Assembly (NCBI GenBank): GCA_019912965.1
Contig: JAIOHM010000155.1
Location: forward strand, 1-39,643
Direction: 5' to 3'
DNA length: 39,643 nucleotides
From: Anaerolineae bacterium
Lineage (GTDB): Bacteria; Chloroflexota; Anaerolineae; Aggregatilineales; Phototrophicaceae
Position numbers and translations under genes: made by a program. The notes below the pieces were generated by a model. That model was given only the letters and a program-made list of their open reading frames with translations, was not told where the DNA came from and did no database searches. This document shows, in pieces, positions 1-8,474 of the stretch. How positions within the stretch are numbered: the first letter of the stretch is position 1; each line of letters starts with the position of its first letter.

Positions 1-30
1 CCCCAACCCTCCCCGCACGTGAGGAGGGAG
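1..30. repeat. C-rich intergenic hairpin at left edge
   Basis: CCCTCC at 7-12 pairs with GGAGGG at 23-28 across a short loop. The C-rich lead and G-rich tail resemble the hairpin at 39362-39387 at the other end of the window. It is cut by the window edge, so its full extent is unknown. The following stretch to 178 shows nothing else I can name. Confidence 0.4.
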
Positions 31-178
31 TCCATACCCACACGATTCAGCCTCGAAAAATAGCTTTGCGTTCAAAATGTTAGAGACTGTGCCAAGCGGT
101 AGGCCATATTGATTGTGTTTTACTCAAAAATGCGTCTCCACCGTTTAGTGTGGTGTTACCTTATGAGGTCAGAATGCC

Positions 179-868
179 GTGAAGCGTCTTTATCTGATGC
201 AGGTTGGGGATATGCCGGAATACCAGATTCCGATTGTGTGCTATCTGGTGCAAACGGGTGACGGCAAAAATATCCTGATTGACACTGGTCTACCGGAGGT
301 TATGCCTGAAGAAGAAAAGGACTTCGAGAATGGGCAGGACGTTATCCAGCAGTTGGCGAGCCTTGGCTTAAAACCGGACGATATTGATACGGTCATTTCG
401 ACGCATTACGATATCGACCATGCCGGAAGACACGCGGCATTCACGAAGGCGCAATATGTTGTTCAGCGTGTGCATCATTTGGATGCGGCAAGCAACCCAC
501 GTTTTGCTGCCCTTCGATCCCAATGGGATCAGCCGATGGAGCGCATTCGGCTGGTGGACGGGGACACGGAACTGCTGCCGGGGCTGGAACTGATTGAGAC
601 CAGCGGGCATGTTCCCGGTCACCAATCGGTGCTTTTACGGCTGCCCAAAACGGGGTCGATTTTATTGACGATTGACGCTGTACCCTTCGCCGCGGGCTTT
701 ACCCGTGACGAGCAGGACGACAGTAGCAACCCGGACGCCGAAGCGACCCGCGCCAGTACGATTAAACTGCTTGATCTGGTCGAACGGGAGCATATCGGGC
801 TGGTGATTTTCGGTCATGACAAGGAGCAGTGGGAAACACTCAAAAAAGCGCCAGAGTTTTACGAGTAA
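179..868 (+). CDS. Metallo-beta-lactamase-fold hydrolase, AHL-lactonase-like
   Basis: A 229-residue protein of the MBL superfamily, closest in layout to N-acyl-homoserine lactonases of the AiiA/AttM type. The metal motif is THYDIDHAG at residues 75-83 (H76, D78, D80, H81), followed by SGHVPGHQS around H144, D166 in the second strand block, and FGHD with H213. The usual second histidine of HxHxDH is Asp here (D78), so metal coordination may differ from classical lactonases. Start is GTG at 179 with GAGG at 165-168; the nearby ATG at 174 runs straight into a stop. No signal peptide, so cytoplasmic. It stands alone, with a hairpin 27 bp downstream. The lactone or ester substrate cannot be read from sequence; quorum quenching is only one possibility. 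Confidence 0.8.
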   Translation: MKRLYLMQVGDMPEYQIPIVCYLVQTGDGKNILIDTGLPEVMPEEEKDFENGQDVIQQLASLGLKPDDIDTVISTHYDIDHAGRHAAFTKAQYVVQRVHHLDAASNPRFAALRSQWDQPMERIRLVDGDTELLPGLELIETSGHVPGHQSVLLRLPKTGSILLTIDAVPFAAGFTRDEQDDSSNPDAEATRASTIKLLDLVEREHIGLVIFGHDKEQWETLKKAPEFYE

Positions 869-894
869 AGCAGCGTTTAAAGTGAAAAGAAAGC

Positions 895-915
895 GGACAC
901 GATATTTTCGTGTCC
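895..915. repeat. Short palindromic intergenic hairpin
   Basis: GGACACGA (895-902) and TCGTGTCC (908-915) form an 8-bp perfect stem with a 5-nt loop, 26 bp after the lactonase-like gene. It may end that transcript, but no U-tract follows. The flanking sequence is typical of dispersed palindromes, so I call it a repeat first. Confidence 0.5.
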
Positions 916-984
916 CTACAGCCCTCGATTTATAGGATGGTTATTCCATCACTTCGCATGTGATCATCACCGTCATTTGTAGGA

Positions 985-1000
985 ACGCAACATGTTGCGT
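985..1000. repeat. 16-bp perfect palindrome of a dispersed family
   Basis: ACGCAACATGTTGCGT is perfectly self-complementary. A copy matching 14 of 16 positions lies at 39516-39531. Both sit in gene-free repeat regions. Confidence 0.6.
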
Positions 1001-1196
1001 CCGTGTGTGAGGAAACTCCCAAACCTGCACAAAATCCTGTGCAGAATTTGAAGAAATTGCAGAAATTTGCGAATCTGACCAGGAACTAAAAACCGATAAC
1101 TGACAATTATTCAGCAAGTATTGCAGCGGCACCCCAATCCTGAATCGCCGCAATACTTTTGTCACCCAAACCCTGTCCGACAACAACGACGACGAC

Positions 1197-1307
1197 ATCA
1201 TTTGCGCGCAAACTCATTTCGCAATCGCCGCAAATCTCGCAAATCTTTCCCGTATTGTACTGAAAACTGAAAACCGATAACTGACAACTATTCCGCGCCG
1301 CCACTCC
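1197..1307. repeat. Dispersed repeat, left copy
   Basis: Contains in order TCATTTGCG, TCGCAATCGCCGCAAA, CTTTCCCGTATT, CTGAAAACCGATAACTGACA and CCGCCACTCC. The same blocks in the same order appear on the opposite strand at 38944-39042, with small insertions and substitutions. A shorter relative is at about 1082-1110. Confidence 0.75.
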
Positions 1308-1324
1308 AGCGAGAGAACACCCCA

Positions 1325-2104
1325 TCAACGCACCGTCCAGCCGCCATCAACGGTTAAAACCGCCCCTGTGATAAACCCCGCATCATCAGATAGCAGGAAG
1401 GCCGCCGCTGCCGCAATATCTTCTGGTGTTCCCATCGCCCCTGTAAGCGGCTGAAGCTGCGGCAGGCGCGAAAGAATATGAGCATCGCCTTGTGCGCGTT
1501 GGCTCATCGGAGTGGCGATCAATCCCGCTGCGATCACATTCACCCGCATCCCGCGCGGCGCATAAAAGGAAGCCATCGCCCGCGATAGGCCAATAACCCC
1601 CGCTTTAGCAGCCGCATAAGCATGAGTCGCAAAATCCTCATCACCGCCGACCAATCCCAGCACCGAACCGAGGTTGGCCACCGCGCCGCGCGTTTCCAGT
1701 AAATGAGGTGTCCCATATTTACACATCAAAAACATGCTGGTCAGGTTCAGATCAAGCGTTGTGTGCCAGCCTTCCAGCGTACAACTGTCCACTGGGCCAT
1801 CACCAAAGCGACGTCCACTGCCCCCGGCGACGTTGAACAAACCATGTAACGCGCCCCATCGCTCCAGAACGGCTGCCACAGTGTTTTTTACGGAGGGTTC
1901 ATCCGTGAGATCAAGCATAAATTCGGCACTTATTCCCCCCTCACCTGCAATCAAGGCTGCCGTTTCACGCAGGCCGTCAGCGTTACGATCCAGCAGCGCG
2001 ACCTGTGCACCCTCGCCAGCCAACCGCAGCGCAGACGCCCGCCCGATTCCGCTGGCCGCCCCGGTGACAATAATGCTTTTACCCGACAGCCGTTTTGCAT
2101 CCAA
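1325..2104 (-). CDS. Short-chain dehydrogenase/reductase (SDR)
   Basis: A 259-residue classical SDR, NAD(P)-dependent and cytoplasmic. The nucleotide-binding TGAASGIG is at residues 14-21, NVAG at 91-94, and the catalytic set is N120, S147, Y163 and K167 (YAAAK). The C-terminus ends in the usual ITGAVLTVDGG. D39 after strand beta-2 favours NAD over NADP (inference). A strong AGGAGG lies upstream of the ATG. It follows the MetE-like gene on the same strand after 21 bp, so the two are probably co-transcribed. Length and motifs are normal for the family; the alcohol substrate is unknown. Confidence 0.85.
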   Translation of the reverse strand: MDAKRLSGKSIIVTGAASGIGRASALRLAGEGAQVALLDRNADGLRETAALIAGEGGISAEFMLDLTDEPSVKNTVAAVLERWGALHGLFNVAGGSGRRFGDGPVDSCTLEGWHTTLDLNLTSMFLMCKYGTPHLLETRGAVANLGSVLGLVGGDEDFATHAYAAAKAGVIGLSRAMASFYAPRGMRVNVIAAGLIATPMSQRAQGDAHILSRLPQLQPLTGAMGTPEDIAAAAAFLLSDDAGFITGAVLTVDGGWTVR

Positions 2105-2125
2105 AACAAACCCTCCTGTGATGGG

Positions 2126-3163
2126 TTATGCCGTTCCGGTCAATTCCCGCCGCACAATCCGCGCCCCTTCGACCATTGCTACCAGCTTGCGCCGTGCTGC
2201 CCAACGTGCCGTTTGGCTAAAGCCGCAGTCCGGTGTGATGCTCAGTTTATCGGGTGCGACGTACTTGAGCGCAGCCCGTACCCGTTCCGCCACATCTTCA
2301 GCCGTTTCGCAGTAGTAATTTTTGACATCCACCACACCCGCCGCTAATTCTTTGTCGCTTGGAAATTCTTTCCACAATTCCAGTTCAGCCAGTTCACGGT
2401 TGGCGAATTCCAGCGCAAACTGGCTGACATGCATATCCAGAATATGCGGGAACAGCGGGCGATAAGCGCGCTTGGCAACCGGACGCCCAACGAAGTTCCC
2501 AAAGCATAAATGCACACCGATTTTGGCATTCACACCTGCAACTGTCGTGTTAAACAGGTCAACAAAGGCTTTCGGGCTATGGGCATGAACCGCATACGAA
2601 GGTTCATCCACCTGTATAAAATCTGCCCCTGCTGCCACCAGTGCCTTCATCTCCCGGTTGATAATCTCCGCGAGGGCGTAACTTACTTCCATGCGATCTT
2701 TGTAAACCGCCCCCGGTTTGATGCGCCCAGCCAGTGTATATGGGCCGGGGATTGGCATTTTGATCGGGTGATTGGTATGCGTTTTGAGATATTCATATTC
2801 TTCGACCAGACCCAGTCCATTCGGTGCTTGCACCGGTTCGGCAGCTTCATAGCTCTCACGCTGGTCATGCCCAACCACGCCCATTTTACGCCGGGGCGGC
2901 ATCTCGGTCAGCCCGGTCATATGGCTGTAAAATTCCGCTGTAAAAAACCCAATCCGGCGCATCTCGCCATCAGTGATGATGTCTACACCCGCACTTTCCT
3001 GATCGTGCAGTGCCAGATCAACGGCATCATCCTGCGTTTCTTTCCAGTCGTCCGGGCCATATTCACCGCGTCCGGCAGCCGCCAGCGCTGTATGCAGCCA
3101 CGCAGGCCATGCATACGAGCCAATTACACTTGTATAGATCAATGGAAGTTGATAATCTGACAT
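2126..3163 (-). CDS. MetE C-terminal-like methyltransferase (cobalamin-independent methionine synthase family)
   Basis: A 345-residue single-domain TIM-barrel protein like the catalytic half of MetE. Visible hallmarks are TDGEMRR (64-70), VDEPS (185-189), the zinc-site HLC with H218 and C220, and PDCGF with C313. Only the catalytic barrel is present, about half of full MetE, so it belongs with stand-alone MetE-C/archaeal-MetE-like proteins, which may use other methyl donors or thiol acceptors. It lies 32 bp from the divergent UlaG-like gene and 21 bp upstream of the SDR. The zinc-thiol methyl transfer chemistry is well supported; identity as the cell's methionine synthase is not. Confidence 0.75.
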   Translation of the reverse strand: MSDYQLPLIYTSVIGSYAWPAWLHTALAAAGRGEYGPDDWKETQDDAVDLALHDQESAGVDIITDGEMRRIGFFTAEFYSHMTGLTEMPPRRKMGVVGHDQRESYEAAEPVQAPNGLGLVEEYEYLKTHTNHPIKMPIPGPYTLAGRIKPGAVYKDRMEVSYALAEIINREMKALVAAGADFIQVDEPSYAVHAHSPKAFVDLFNTTVAGVNAKIGVHLCFGNFVGRPVAKRAYRPLFPHILDMHVSQFALEFANRELAELELWKEFPSDKELAAGVVDVKNYYCETAEDVAERVRAALKYVAPDKLSITPDCGFSQTARWAARRKLVAMVEGARIVRRELTGTA

Positions 3164-3195
3164 GGTTACTTGCCTTTGCTGAAGGATAAATTCCG

Positions 3196-4053
3196 ATGAT
3201 CGAGCCTGTTTTAAAGGGTCACGCCCTGTTAGATGACATTACCGCCGCGCAGCCCAAACCCGGTGAAGTTTGTGTCTGGTGGCTAGGGCAAAGCGGCTAT
3301 GCGCTCAAAACGGCTCATGAACTGATTTACATTGACCTGTATCTTTCCGAACACCTGACTCAAAAATACGCGGCGACCGAAAAACCCCATATCCGCATGA
3401 CCGAAGCGCCTGTTCGCGGTAGCGAGATCACTAATGCCTCATGGGTGTTCGCCAGCCACAAACATTCCGACCATCTTGATCCCGGTACGCTGCCCGATTT
3501 GTTCACGTCATCACCCAATGCGCGGCTCGTTTTATCCGCCGCGCTGGTCGATTATGCAGCCGCATTGGGGATGGATCGTACCCGGTTAATCCCAACGCGC
3601 GGCGACGAAACTTTTCAGCTTGGCACGATGACCATCCACAGCGTTCCCTCAGCGCATCCAACTTTTGAGTACTCCGAGTCAAGCGGCTATCCATTCCTCG
3701 GTTTCGTCATCGAGGTGGATGGCCTGTGTCTGTATCACAGCGGTGACACGCTGGCCTACAATGGATTGGCTGAACGGCTGCGCCTTTACAAACCTGATAT
3801 TCTGTTTCTGCCCATCAACGGCACAGATGCCCGCCGTGATGCGCTGCATGTGCCCCCCAACATGAATGCTGCTGAAGCGGTTGCATTGGCGAAAGCGGCG
3901 GGCAGTGGGCTTGTCATCCCGCATCATTACAATATGTTCACCTTCAATACAGCCGATGTGAACGAATTTACCGCCCTTGCCCGCGCTGCTGATGTCCCAT
4001 TCGCCGTTCTGAATCCTGCCGAACGCTGGACATTCACCAAACCCACCCATTAG
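3196..4053 (+). CDS. UlaG-like metallo-beta-lactamase-fold hydrolase
   Basis: A 285-residue MBL-fold protein of the UlaG (L-ascorbate-6-phosphate lactonase) type. It opens with WWLGQSGYALK, a typical UlaG-like first strand, then has an intact HKHSDH (H88, H90, D92, H93), H154, HSGDT with D184, and HH at 243-244. AAGGA at 3182 precedes the ATG. It is divergent from the MetE-like gene, and its stop overlaps the convergent SIS gene by 4 bp. Hydrolysis of a sugar lactone or phosphate ester would fit the neighbouring sugar genes, but the substrate is not determined. Confidence 0.8.
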   Translation: MIEPVLKGHALLDDITAAQPKPGEVCVWWLGQSGYALKTAHELIYIDLYLSEHLTQKYAATEKPHIRMTEAPVRGSEITNASWVFASHKHSDHLDPGTLPDLFTSSPNARLVLSAALVDYAAALGMDRTRLIPTRGDETFQLGTMTIHSVPSAHPTFEYSESSGYPFLGFVIEVDGLCLYHSGDTLAYNGLAERLRLYKPDILFLPINGTDARRDALHVPPNMNAAEAVALAKAAGSGLVIPHHYNMFTFNTADVNEFTALARAADVPFAVLNPAERWTFTKPTH

Positions 4054-4832
4054 CCGCCGTAGACCTGCTTCACCCGGTCGCGGAAATCGTCATACGTGCG
4101 CTCGAATAATTCCGCCGATTTTTCGCCACCGATCAACACGCCGCTGGTCAGCACCAATGGTGGTTTACCCATCGCCGTCAACTTCTGCGCCACTGCGCAC
4201 TTGAGCGCGTTCACAATCGCCGTATAGCCAATGGTCGAACCGGGGCCAACCGGATATTCCAGCCCCTCGATTTCCACCAGCGCATCACCGGATGGCGTGC
4301 AGTTGTCTATGGTAATGTCGCACACATCAGGCAAACGCAGCCCGCTTTTATGACGCGGTGCGGTCGCCAGACAGTGTTCCACCGATACGATGCCGATCAC
4401 TTTCATACCGCGTTCTTTCGCGCCGATTGCCACATCCATGATGACGTTATTCACGCCACTGTTGGAGAAAATCATGAAAGAGTCATAGGTGCGAAAGACA
4501 AAGTTCCGTAAAATCGCCTCGCCCAATCCTTCCATCTTCTCGATCAACATTGCCTGCCGCTGGCCATTCGAGCCAACCACCTGCGTATGAAAGGTCATCG
4601 AGAGGTCGATAATGGGATGGAAGCCGGGAAAACTGCCGTGACGCGGAAACATTTCCTCTACCGGAATCCGCGAATGCCCTGTTCCGAACAGGTGAACCAG
4701 TCCATCCTGACCGATGCTGTTCGCGCAGATTTGCGCGGACTGTTCAATCTTGTCCATCTGGGTTGTACGGATCGCGTCCAGAATACGCTGTGCCGCATCC
4801 ATAAACGCTAATGCTGCCTGTTGTGAATCCAT
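4050..4832 (-). CDS. SIS-domain sugar isomerase-like protein (UPF0309-like)
   Basis: A 260-residue SIS-fold protein. The N-terminal helix (MDSQQAALAFMDAAQRILD) and FGTGHSRIPVEEMFPR around residue 55 resemble the UPF0309 group of SIS proteins; IFSNSGVNNVIMDVA is the second phosphosugar-binding loop. I place the start at 4832 because AAGGAAAG lies at 4837-4844; a longer upstream reading overlaps the FAD gene and is unlike the family. It follows the FAD oxidoreductase by 10 bp, so it is last in the 8404-4050 operon. SIS proteins bind phosphosugars for isomerisation, deamination or regulation; with a ROK kinase nearby, an amino-sugar or phosphosugar step is plausible. Confidence 0.8.
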   Translation of the reverse strand: MDSQQAALAFMDAAQRILDAIRTTQMDKIEQSAQICANSIGQDGLVHLFGTGHSRIPVEEMFPRHGSFPGFHPIIDLSMTFHTQVVGSNGQRQAMLIEKMEGLGEAILRNFVFRTYDSFMIFSNSGVNNVIMDVAIGAKERGMKVIGIVSVEHCLATAPRHKSGLRLPDVCDITIDNCTPSGDALVEIEGLEYPVGPGSTIGYTAIVNALKCAVAQKLTAMGKPPLVLTSGVLIGGEKSAELFERTYDDFRDRVKQVYGG

Positions 4833-4842
4833 ATTTCTTTCC

Positions 4843-6171
4843 TTAGGTTGCCGCTGTTGCGACTGTTGCGCCGGAGAATAGCGCTCCATCGGCGCGCAGT
4901 CGTTCTTGTAAGTTGGTGATTGCCAATTCGCGCGGATTCGTTTGCGTGCGGGCGGCCAAGGCTGCTGCTGTTCCCGCGGCCTGCCCCATCGCCATACACT
5001 GTCCCATACTGCGTACCGAGGCGTGTGCATCATGATCTGCCGACAGGCAGCGCCCTGCTACTAGCAAATTGTCTACTTTTTGCGGGAGCAGCGCCCGATA
5101 GGGAATGTCATAGGTTCCGCCATCCGGCACGTACTCCCAGCGGGTATTATTCCCTGCGTGATGATCTTCAATCGGTGCGCCGCATTGGGCGATAGCATCC
5201 TCAAACTTCCGCGCGGATAACACATCGTCGCGGTTCAGCCGATATTCGCCCCAGATACGGCGTGTCTCGCGGATACCGATCTGTGTGCTGAAATTCATCA
5301 AATAAGACTGTTCATAACCGGGAATTTGCTCACGTAAAAACCGGGTGTACTCTAATGCCTGCTTACGGCCTTCGATCTCCGCTTTCGTCAGTTCTAATGG
5401 GTCTGTGCCATCCACATAAGCCACGCGCGTCATATTGGTTGCCACCACATCTGCAATCGGTGTCCGGTGAACGCTGCCTTCCTCACGCGGCAGGCGGTAA
5501 TCGCCAGATAAATTGGCCGCCTTCATCCCGCTCACCAATTCGTCGCGCTTGATGGTCTTGGCCCGTTCATGATTCACACCACCCATCCGAAAGGTGGTTG
5601 TGAGCGATTGGGCAGGCTGCCCGTCCGTTCCCGCTGCTTCAAACGGTGACCCACTGCGAAACACCAGATCAGCATCCCCGGATGCATCCACAAATACCTG
5701 TCCTTTAATCAGGCCAAGTCCGCGTTTGCTGGCAACCACTAGTCCAGTGATTCGTCCGGCTTCCATCAGTACGTCAACACAGAATGTATGCAGCAGAATC
5801 CGCGCACCCGCCGCCAGTACCGCCTGTTCCCAAACGGCTTTGAGTGTTGTCGGGTCATAGGTGACCGCTTGACCTGCACCATAACTGCTGGAACGTTCAA
5901 TCACCATGTTATAGGCATACAGGCGTTCAACAATTTCCCAGGGGATGCCGTTCACTACACGGGTTGCATTATCAGCGGGTGTGTAAAAGCCATAAAAGGT
6001 ATCCAGCACCATCGTCGATGTGCCGCCCAAAAAACCGTATCGCTCCACCAACAGCGTATCGGCTCCGGTACGCGCTGACGCAATTGCCGCTGTTGATCCG
6101 GCACTTCCTGAACCGAGAACAACAACCTGAGCCTCGGCTAAAAGAGGTAATTCTTGTGTATAAACAGGCAT
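4843..6171 (-). CDS. FAD-dependent oxidoreductase (FAD_oxidored family)
   Basis: A 442-residue flavoprotein with an N-terminal Rossmann site, VVLGSGSAGSTAA (G20, G22, G25) and E43 closing the ribose pocket, then GFLGGTST. VFVDASGDADLVFRSG in the middle and LLVAGRCLSADHDAHASVRSMGQCMAMG near the C-terminus are characteristic of FAD_oxidored proteins found in bacterial sugar clusters. GGAGGAG lies upstream of the ATG. Gaps of 33 bp to the ROK kinase and 10 bp to the SIS gene support one operon. The substrate is unknown; oxidation of a sugar-derived alcohol or cyclitol is an inference from context. Confidence 0.85.
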   Translation of the reverse strand: MPVYTQELPLLAEAQVVVLGSGSAGSTAAIASARTGADTLLVERYGFLGGTSTMVLDTFYGFYTPADNATRVVNGIPWEIVERLYAYNMVIERSSSYGAGQAVTYDPTTLKAVWEQAVLAAGARILLHTFCVDVLMEAGRITGLVVASKRGLGLIKGQVFVDASGDADLVFRSGSPFEAAGTDGQPAQSLTTTFRMGGVNHERAKTIKRDELVSGMKAANLSGDYRLPREEGSVHRTPIADVVATNMTRVAYVDGTDPLELTKAEIEGRKQALEYTRFLREQIPGYEQSYLMNFSTQIGIRETRRIWGEYRLNRDDVLSARKFEDAIAQCGAPIEDHHAGNNTRWEYVPDGGTYDIPYRALLPQKVDNLLVAGRCLSADHDAHASVRSMGQCMAMGQAAGTAAALAARTQTNPRELAITNLQERLRADGALFSGATVATAAT

Positions 6172-6204
6172 ATTTTTATCGATTCTCCTCCAGCAAAGCT
6201 GAGG

Positions 6205-7182
6205 TTACTGATCTGCTTTACCCTGCTGGCTGGCCCAGATCGCCGCGCCAATTACCCCTGCCTGATCACCCAACGCCGCCAGGATAATCTGTACACGATC
6301 TAAAGGAACGGTATGCACACGTAACTTCAGGGTTTCATGTATGGGCTTCATGATCCACTCACCCAGACGCGCCAGCCCGCCACCAATAATCACCCGTTCC
6401 GGCGCAAGCATAGTGATGACATTGGCGATTCCACTACCCAGATAAAAACCAGCGGTATTCAAAATACGTTTTGCCACCTCGTCACCCATCTCGGCAGCAC
6501 GAGCGATAATTTCCGGGGTGATCTGATTCAGGTCGAAATTGACCAACTCGCCAATTTTTGTAGTAATGCCCTGAGCAACAGCTTTCATGCCCATCGCTGC
6601 AATCGCCGGGCCGCTGGCTATGCCTTCCCAACCACCGGGATTGCCGCTGCCATCAGGCGCACCATACATATCAATGCTGTGATGCCCAAATTCGCCCGCT
6701 GTTCCAGTCAGACCGAGGTACAACCGTCCGTTGATAGCAATTCCGCCGCCGATGCCCGTCCCCAGTGTGATACCTACACATGAGGCTGCACCCCGTCCCG
6801 CGCCGATGGTCGCCTCCGCTAGCGTGAAGGCACGCGCATCATTCACCAGATACACCGGACAGCCGAGCATCTCGCGCAGCAGGGCGACAATGGGTTTGCC
6901 GTACCAATCACCGGGCAGATTTGGAATCAGCCAGATTACGCCTTGTTCCATATCGAATGTAGCCGGAACACCCACACCCACACCCGGAATAGCCGCTGAT
7001 TCCAGTCCGACCATGTTGCCCAATTCGCGCACCAGTCCGGCAATCCGTTCCAGCACCGCATCTGGCCCCAGATGCCCCTGCGTGGGAATGGTCTTTTGTG
7101 CCTGTACAGTGAGTAATTCCGAATCCCAGACTGCTCCAGCAATTTTGGTGCCGCCCAGATCAATCCCGATATACAGAGTCAT
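6205..7182 (-). CDS. ROK-family sugar kinase
   Basis: A 325-residue ROK kinase. Phosphate-1 loop is IGIDLGGTKI (5-14), catalytic Asp is D115 in YLVNDARA, and the ATP loop is GITLGTGIGGGI (137-148); E164 and H167 follow in GEFGHH. Such proteins phosphorylate hexoses or N-acetylhexosamines with ATP. Unusually, the region that should carry the zinc motif CxCGxxGCxE reads DGSGNPGGWEGIAS (177-190) with no cysteines, so the structural zinc is probably absent. It sits between the Gfo/Idh and FAD genes with about 31-33 bp gaps. Glucokinase and ManNAc/GlcNAc kinase cannot be told apart here. Confidence 0.85.
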   Translation of the reverse strand: MTLYIGIDLGGTKIAGAVWDSELLTVQAQKTIPTQGHLGPDAVLERIAGLVRELGNMVGLESAAIPGVGVGVPATFDMEQGVIWLIPNLPGDWYGKPIVALLREMLGCPVYLVNDARAFTLAEATIGAGRGAASCVGITLGTGIGGGIAINGRLYLGLTGTAGEFGHHSIDMYGAPDGSGNPGGWEGIASGPAIAAMGMKAVAQGITTKIGELVNFDLNQITPEIIARAAEMGDEVAKRILNTAGFYLGSGIANVITMLAPERVIIGGGLARLGEWIMKPIHETLKLRVHTVPLDRVQIILAALGDQAGVIGAAIWASQQGKADQ

Positions 7183-7213
7183 AGCAGCGGTTTCTCCAAT
7201 GCATGGGCCATCA

Positions 7214-8404
7214 TCACACGACTTTCTGCACGACTTTTCCGCCCACTTTTTCCTTGAGAATGAACTTTATCCGTCCATCCGGCATCTTTTCTTCTTTAAT
7301 CAGATAATGCTGATTGTCGTAGTCACGCAGCAGGCCGCTTGTGTCAGCCTCCGAGTCGCCGCGCCAGACTTCCAGAATAACCGGCTCCCATTGTTTACTC
7401 TTGGCCGAACGATAAGCCGCATCCATGATGGCGTTGACGACATAGCCATCGTAAAAATCCTCAATTGGTTTTTTGCCTTGGTCAAGCGCATTCAACATAT
7501 CGGAGAACATCTCCACATAGCCCAACGCGCCAACTTCATCGCCCACCGGAAACATCCAGCCTGTTGTACCTTCGGCTTTTTCGGCAACATAGCCGCCTTC
7601 ACCCACCGACGTGAACAGATCGAAGCCCGTTCGCAGCCAGTGATTCAGCCAGATTGTTCCTTCTGTGCCAGATACTTCGTCCCGCAAATCCATGCCGCCC
7701 CGGAACGTCCAACTTACCTCGAACTGTCCAACCGCACCGCTGGCATAGCGTACCAATCCGACCGCGCTGTCTTCGGCTTCAATCGGGTGAACTTGCGTAT
7801 CCGCCCAGCACATGACCTCCAACGGTTTCACCTGTTTGCCGATGAAACTGCGACTGATTTCGATGCAGTGACAGCCCATATCGATGATGGCACCACCGCC
7901 CGATTGCTCTTTATCCCAGAACCAATCGCTGTGCGGGCCGGGGTGAGTCTCTCGTGATCGCGCCCACAGCACTTTGCCCAGCGCACCTTTTTGTGTGGAC
8001 TGAATAGCTTTCAGTGTTTTTGGGGTGTAAACCAGATCTTCAAGGTAGCCATGAAACACACCAGCCGCTTCCACAGCCTGCAAAATCCGCAGAGCCTCTT
8101 CGGCATTGCGCGCCAATGGTTTGGTACAGAGGATGGCTTTTCCAGCCTTTGCTGCTGCCACCGCCGCCTGTTCATGCAAATTATTGGGCAAACCGATCAC
8201 GACCACATCAGTTTCCGGGTCATTGATGGCTTCTTCCATGTTGGTCGTCCATTTGGGAATATTCCATTCGCCCGCAAATTTGGCGGCCCGTTCCGGCGAA
8301 CGCGAATAAACCACCTGTACTTGATCACGACTGCGGAGGCCATGCAGCACCATCGTATAAAACATGCCAATCAAGCCGGTGCCCAGCATTGTAATTTTGT
8401 GCAT
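7214..8404 (-). CDS. Gfo/Idh/MocA-family NAD(P)-dependent oxidoreductase
   Basis: A 396-residue dehydrogenase with N-terminal MLGTGLIGMFY and the conserved CTKPLARNAEEA motif (the EKP-type substrate motif with Thr in place of Glu). GGAIIDMGCHCIEISRSF carries the conserved D and H of the active site. I prefer the ATG at 8404 because GAGGAG at 8411-8416 then has 6-nt spacing; the ATG at 8410 abuts it. A TTGGCA/TATTCT promoter lies at 8475-8503. First gene of the operon that continues with ROK kinase, FAD oxidoreductase and SIS protein. The family oxidises sugars or inositols; substrate unknown. Confidence 0.85.
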   Translation of the reverse strand: MHKITMLGTGLIGMFYTMVLHGLRSRDQVQVVYSRSPERAAKFAGEWNIPKWTTNMEEAINDPETDVVVIGLPNNLHEQAAVAAAKAGKAILCTKPLARNAEEALRILQAVEAAGVFHGYLEDLVYTPKTLKAIQSTQKGALGKVLWARSRETHPGPHSDWFWDKEQSGGGAIIDMGCHCIEISRSFIGKQVKPLEVMCWADTQVHPIEAEDSAVGLVRYASGAVGQFEVSWTFRGGMDLRDEVSGTEGTIWLNHWLRTGFDLFTSVGEGGYVAEKAEGTTGWMFPVGDEVGALGYVEMFSDMLNALDQGKKPIEDFYDGYVVNAIMDAAYRSAKSKQWEPVILEVWRGDSEADTSGLLRDYDNQHYLIKEEKMPDGRIKFILKEKVGGKVVQKVV

Positions 8405-8459
8405 CAGCATCTCCTCGAATACTTTTAAGAATAACGGTGATATTTATCCAAATGTCTAA

Positions 8460-8469
8460 ATATCCGCAC
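8460..8469 (-). promoter_or_regulatory. Shared 10-bp motif at predicted start site
   Basis: ATATCCGCAC on the + strand (GTGCGGATAT in the transcribed direction) lies 5 nt after the -10 box of the Gfo/Idh operon. The identical 10-mer, followed by N-TTT, sits directly after the -10 box of the ABC operon at 13333-13342 in the same orientation. Probably a regulator binding site. Confidence 0.5.
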
Positions 8470-8474
8470 CTTTG

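Larger units (their letters stand above)
869..1324. other. Repeat-rich intergenic region without a gene
   Basis: No credible gene is present; the reading frames here are low-complexity translations of repeats. The stretch holds a hairpin (895-915), a 16-bp palindrome (985-1000), and two copies of a motif containing ACCGATAACTGACAA (about 1089 and 1273). A block of about 110 bp at 1197-1307 recurs inverted near the right end of the window. Confidence 0.7.

Noticed and set aside
179..868. Naming the MBL protein as an AHL lactonase (aiiA)
   Set aside because: The changed metal motif and lack of quorum-sensing context do not support a specific name.
941..1328. Two leftward open frames upstream of the SDR gene end
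   Set aside because: They lie in the inverted-repeat region, translate repeat motifs (SCQLSVFS twice), and have no ribosome-binding site.
1734..2315. Rightward frame of 193 codons opposite the SDR and MetE-like genes
   Set aside because: Ser/Pro/Arg-rich antisense shadow of two well-supported genes.
4833..5033. N-terminal extension of the SIS-domain gene by 67 codons
   Set aside because: It overlaps the end of the FAD oxidoreductase gene in another frame, is unlike SIS proteins, and ignores the good AAGGAAAG before the ATG at 4832.
6731..7957. Rightward frame of 408 codons opposite the ROK and Gfo/Idh genes
   Set aside because: Antisense shadow; no motifs, while both leftward genes have complete family signatures.
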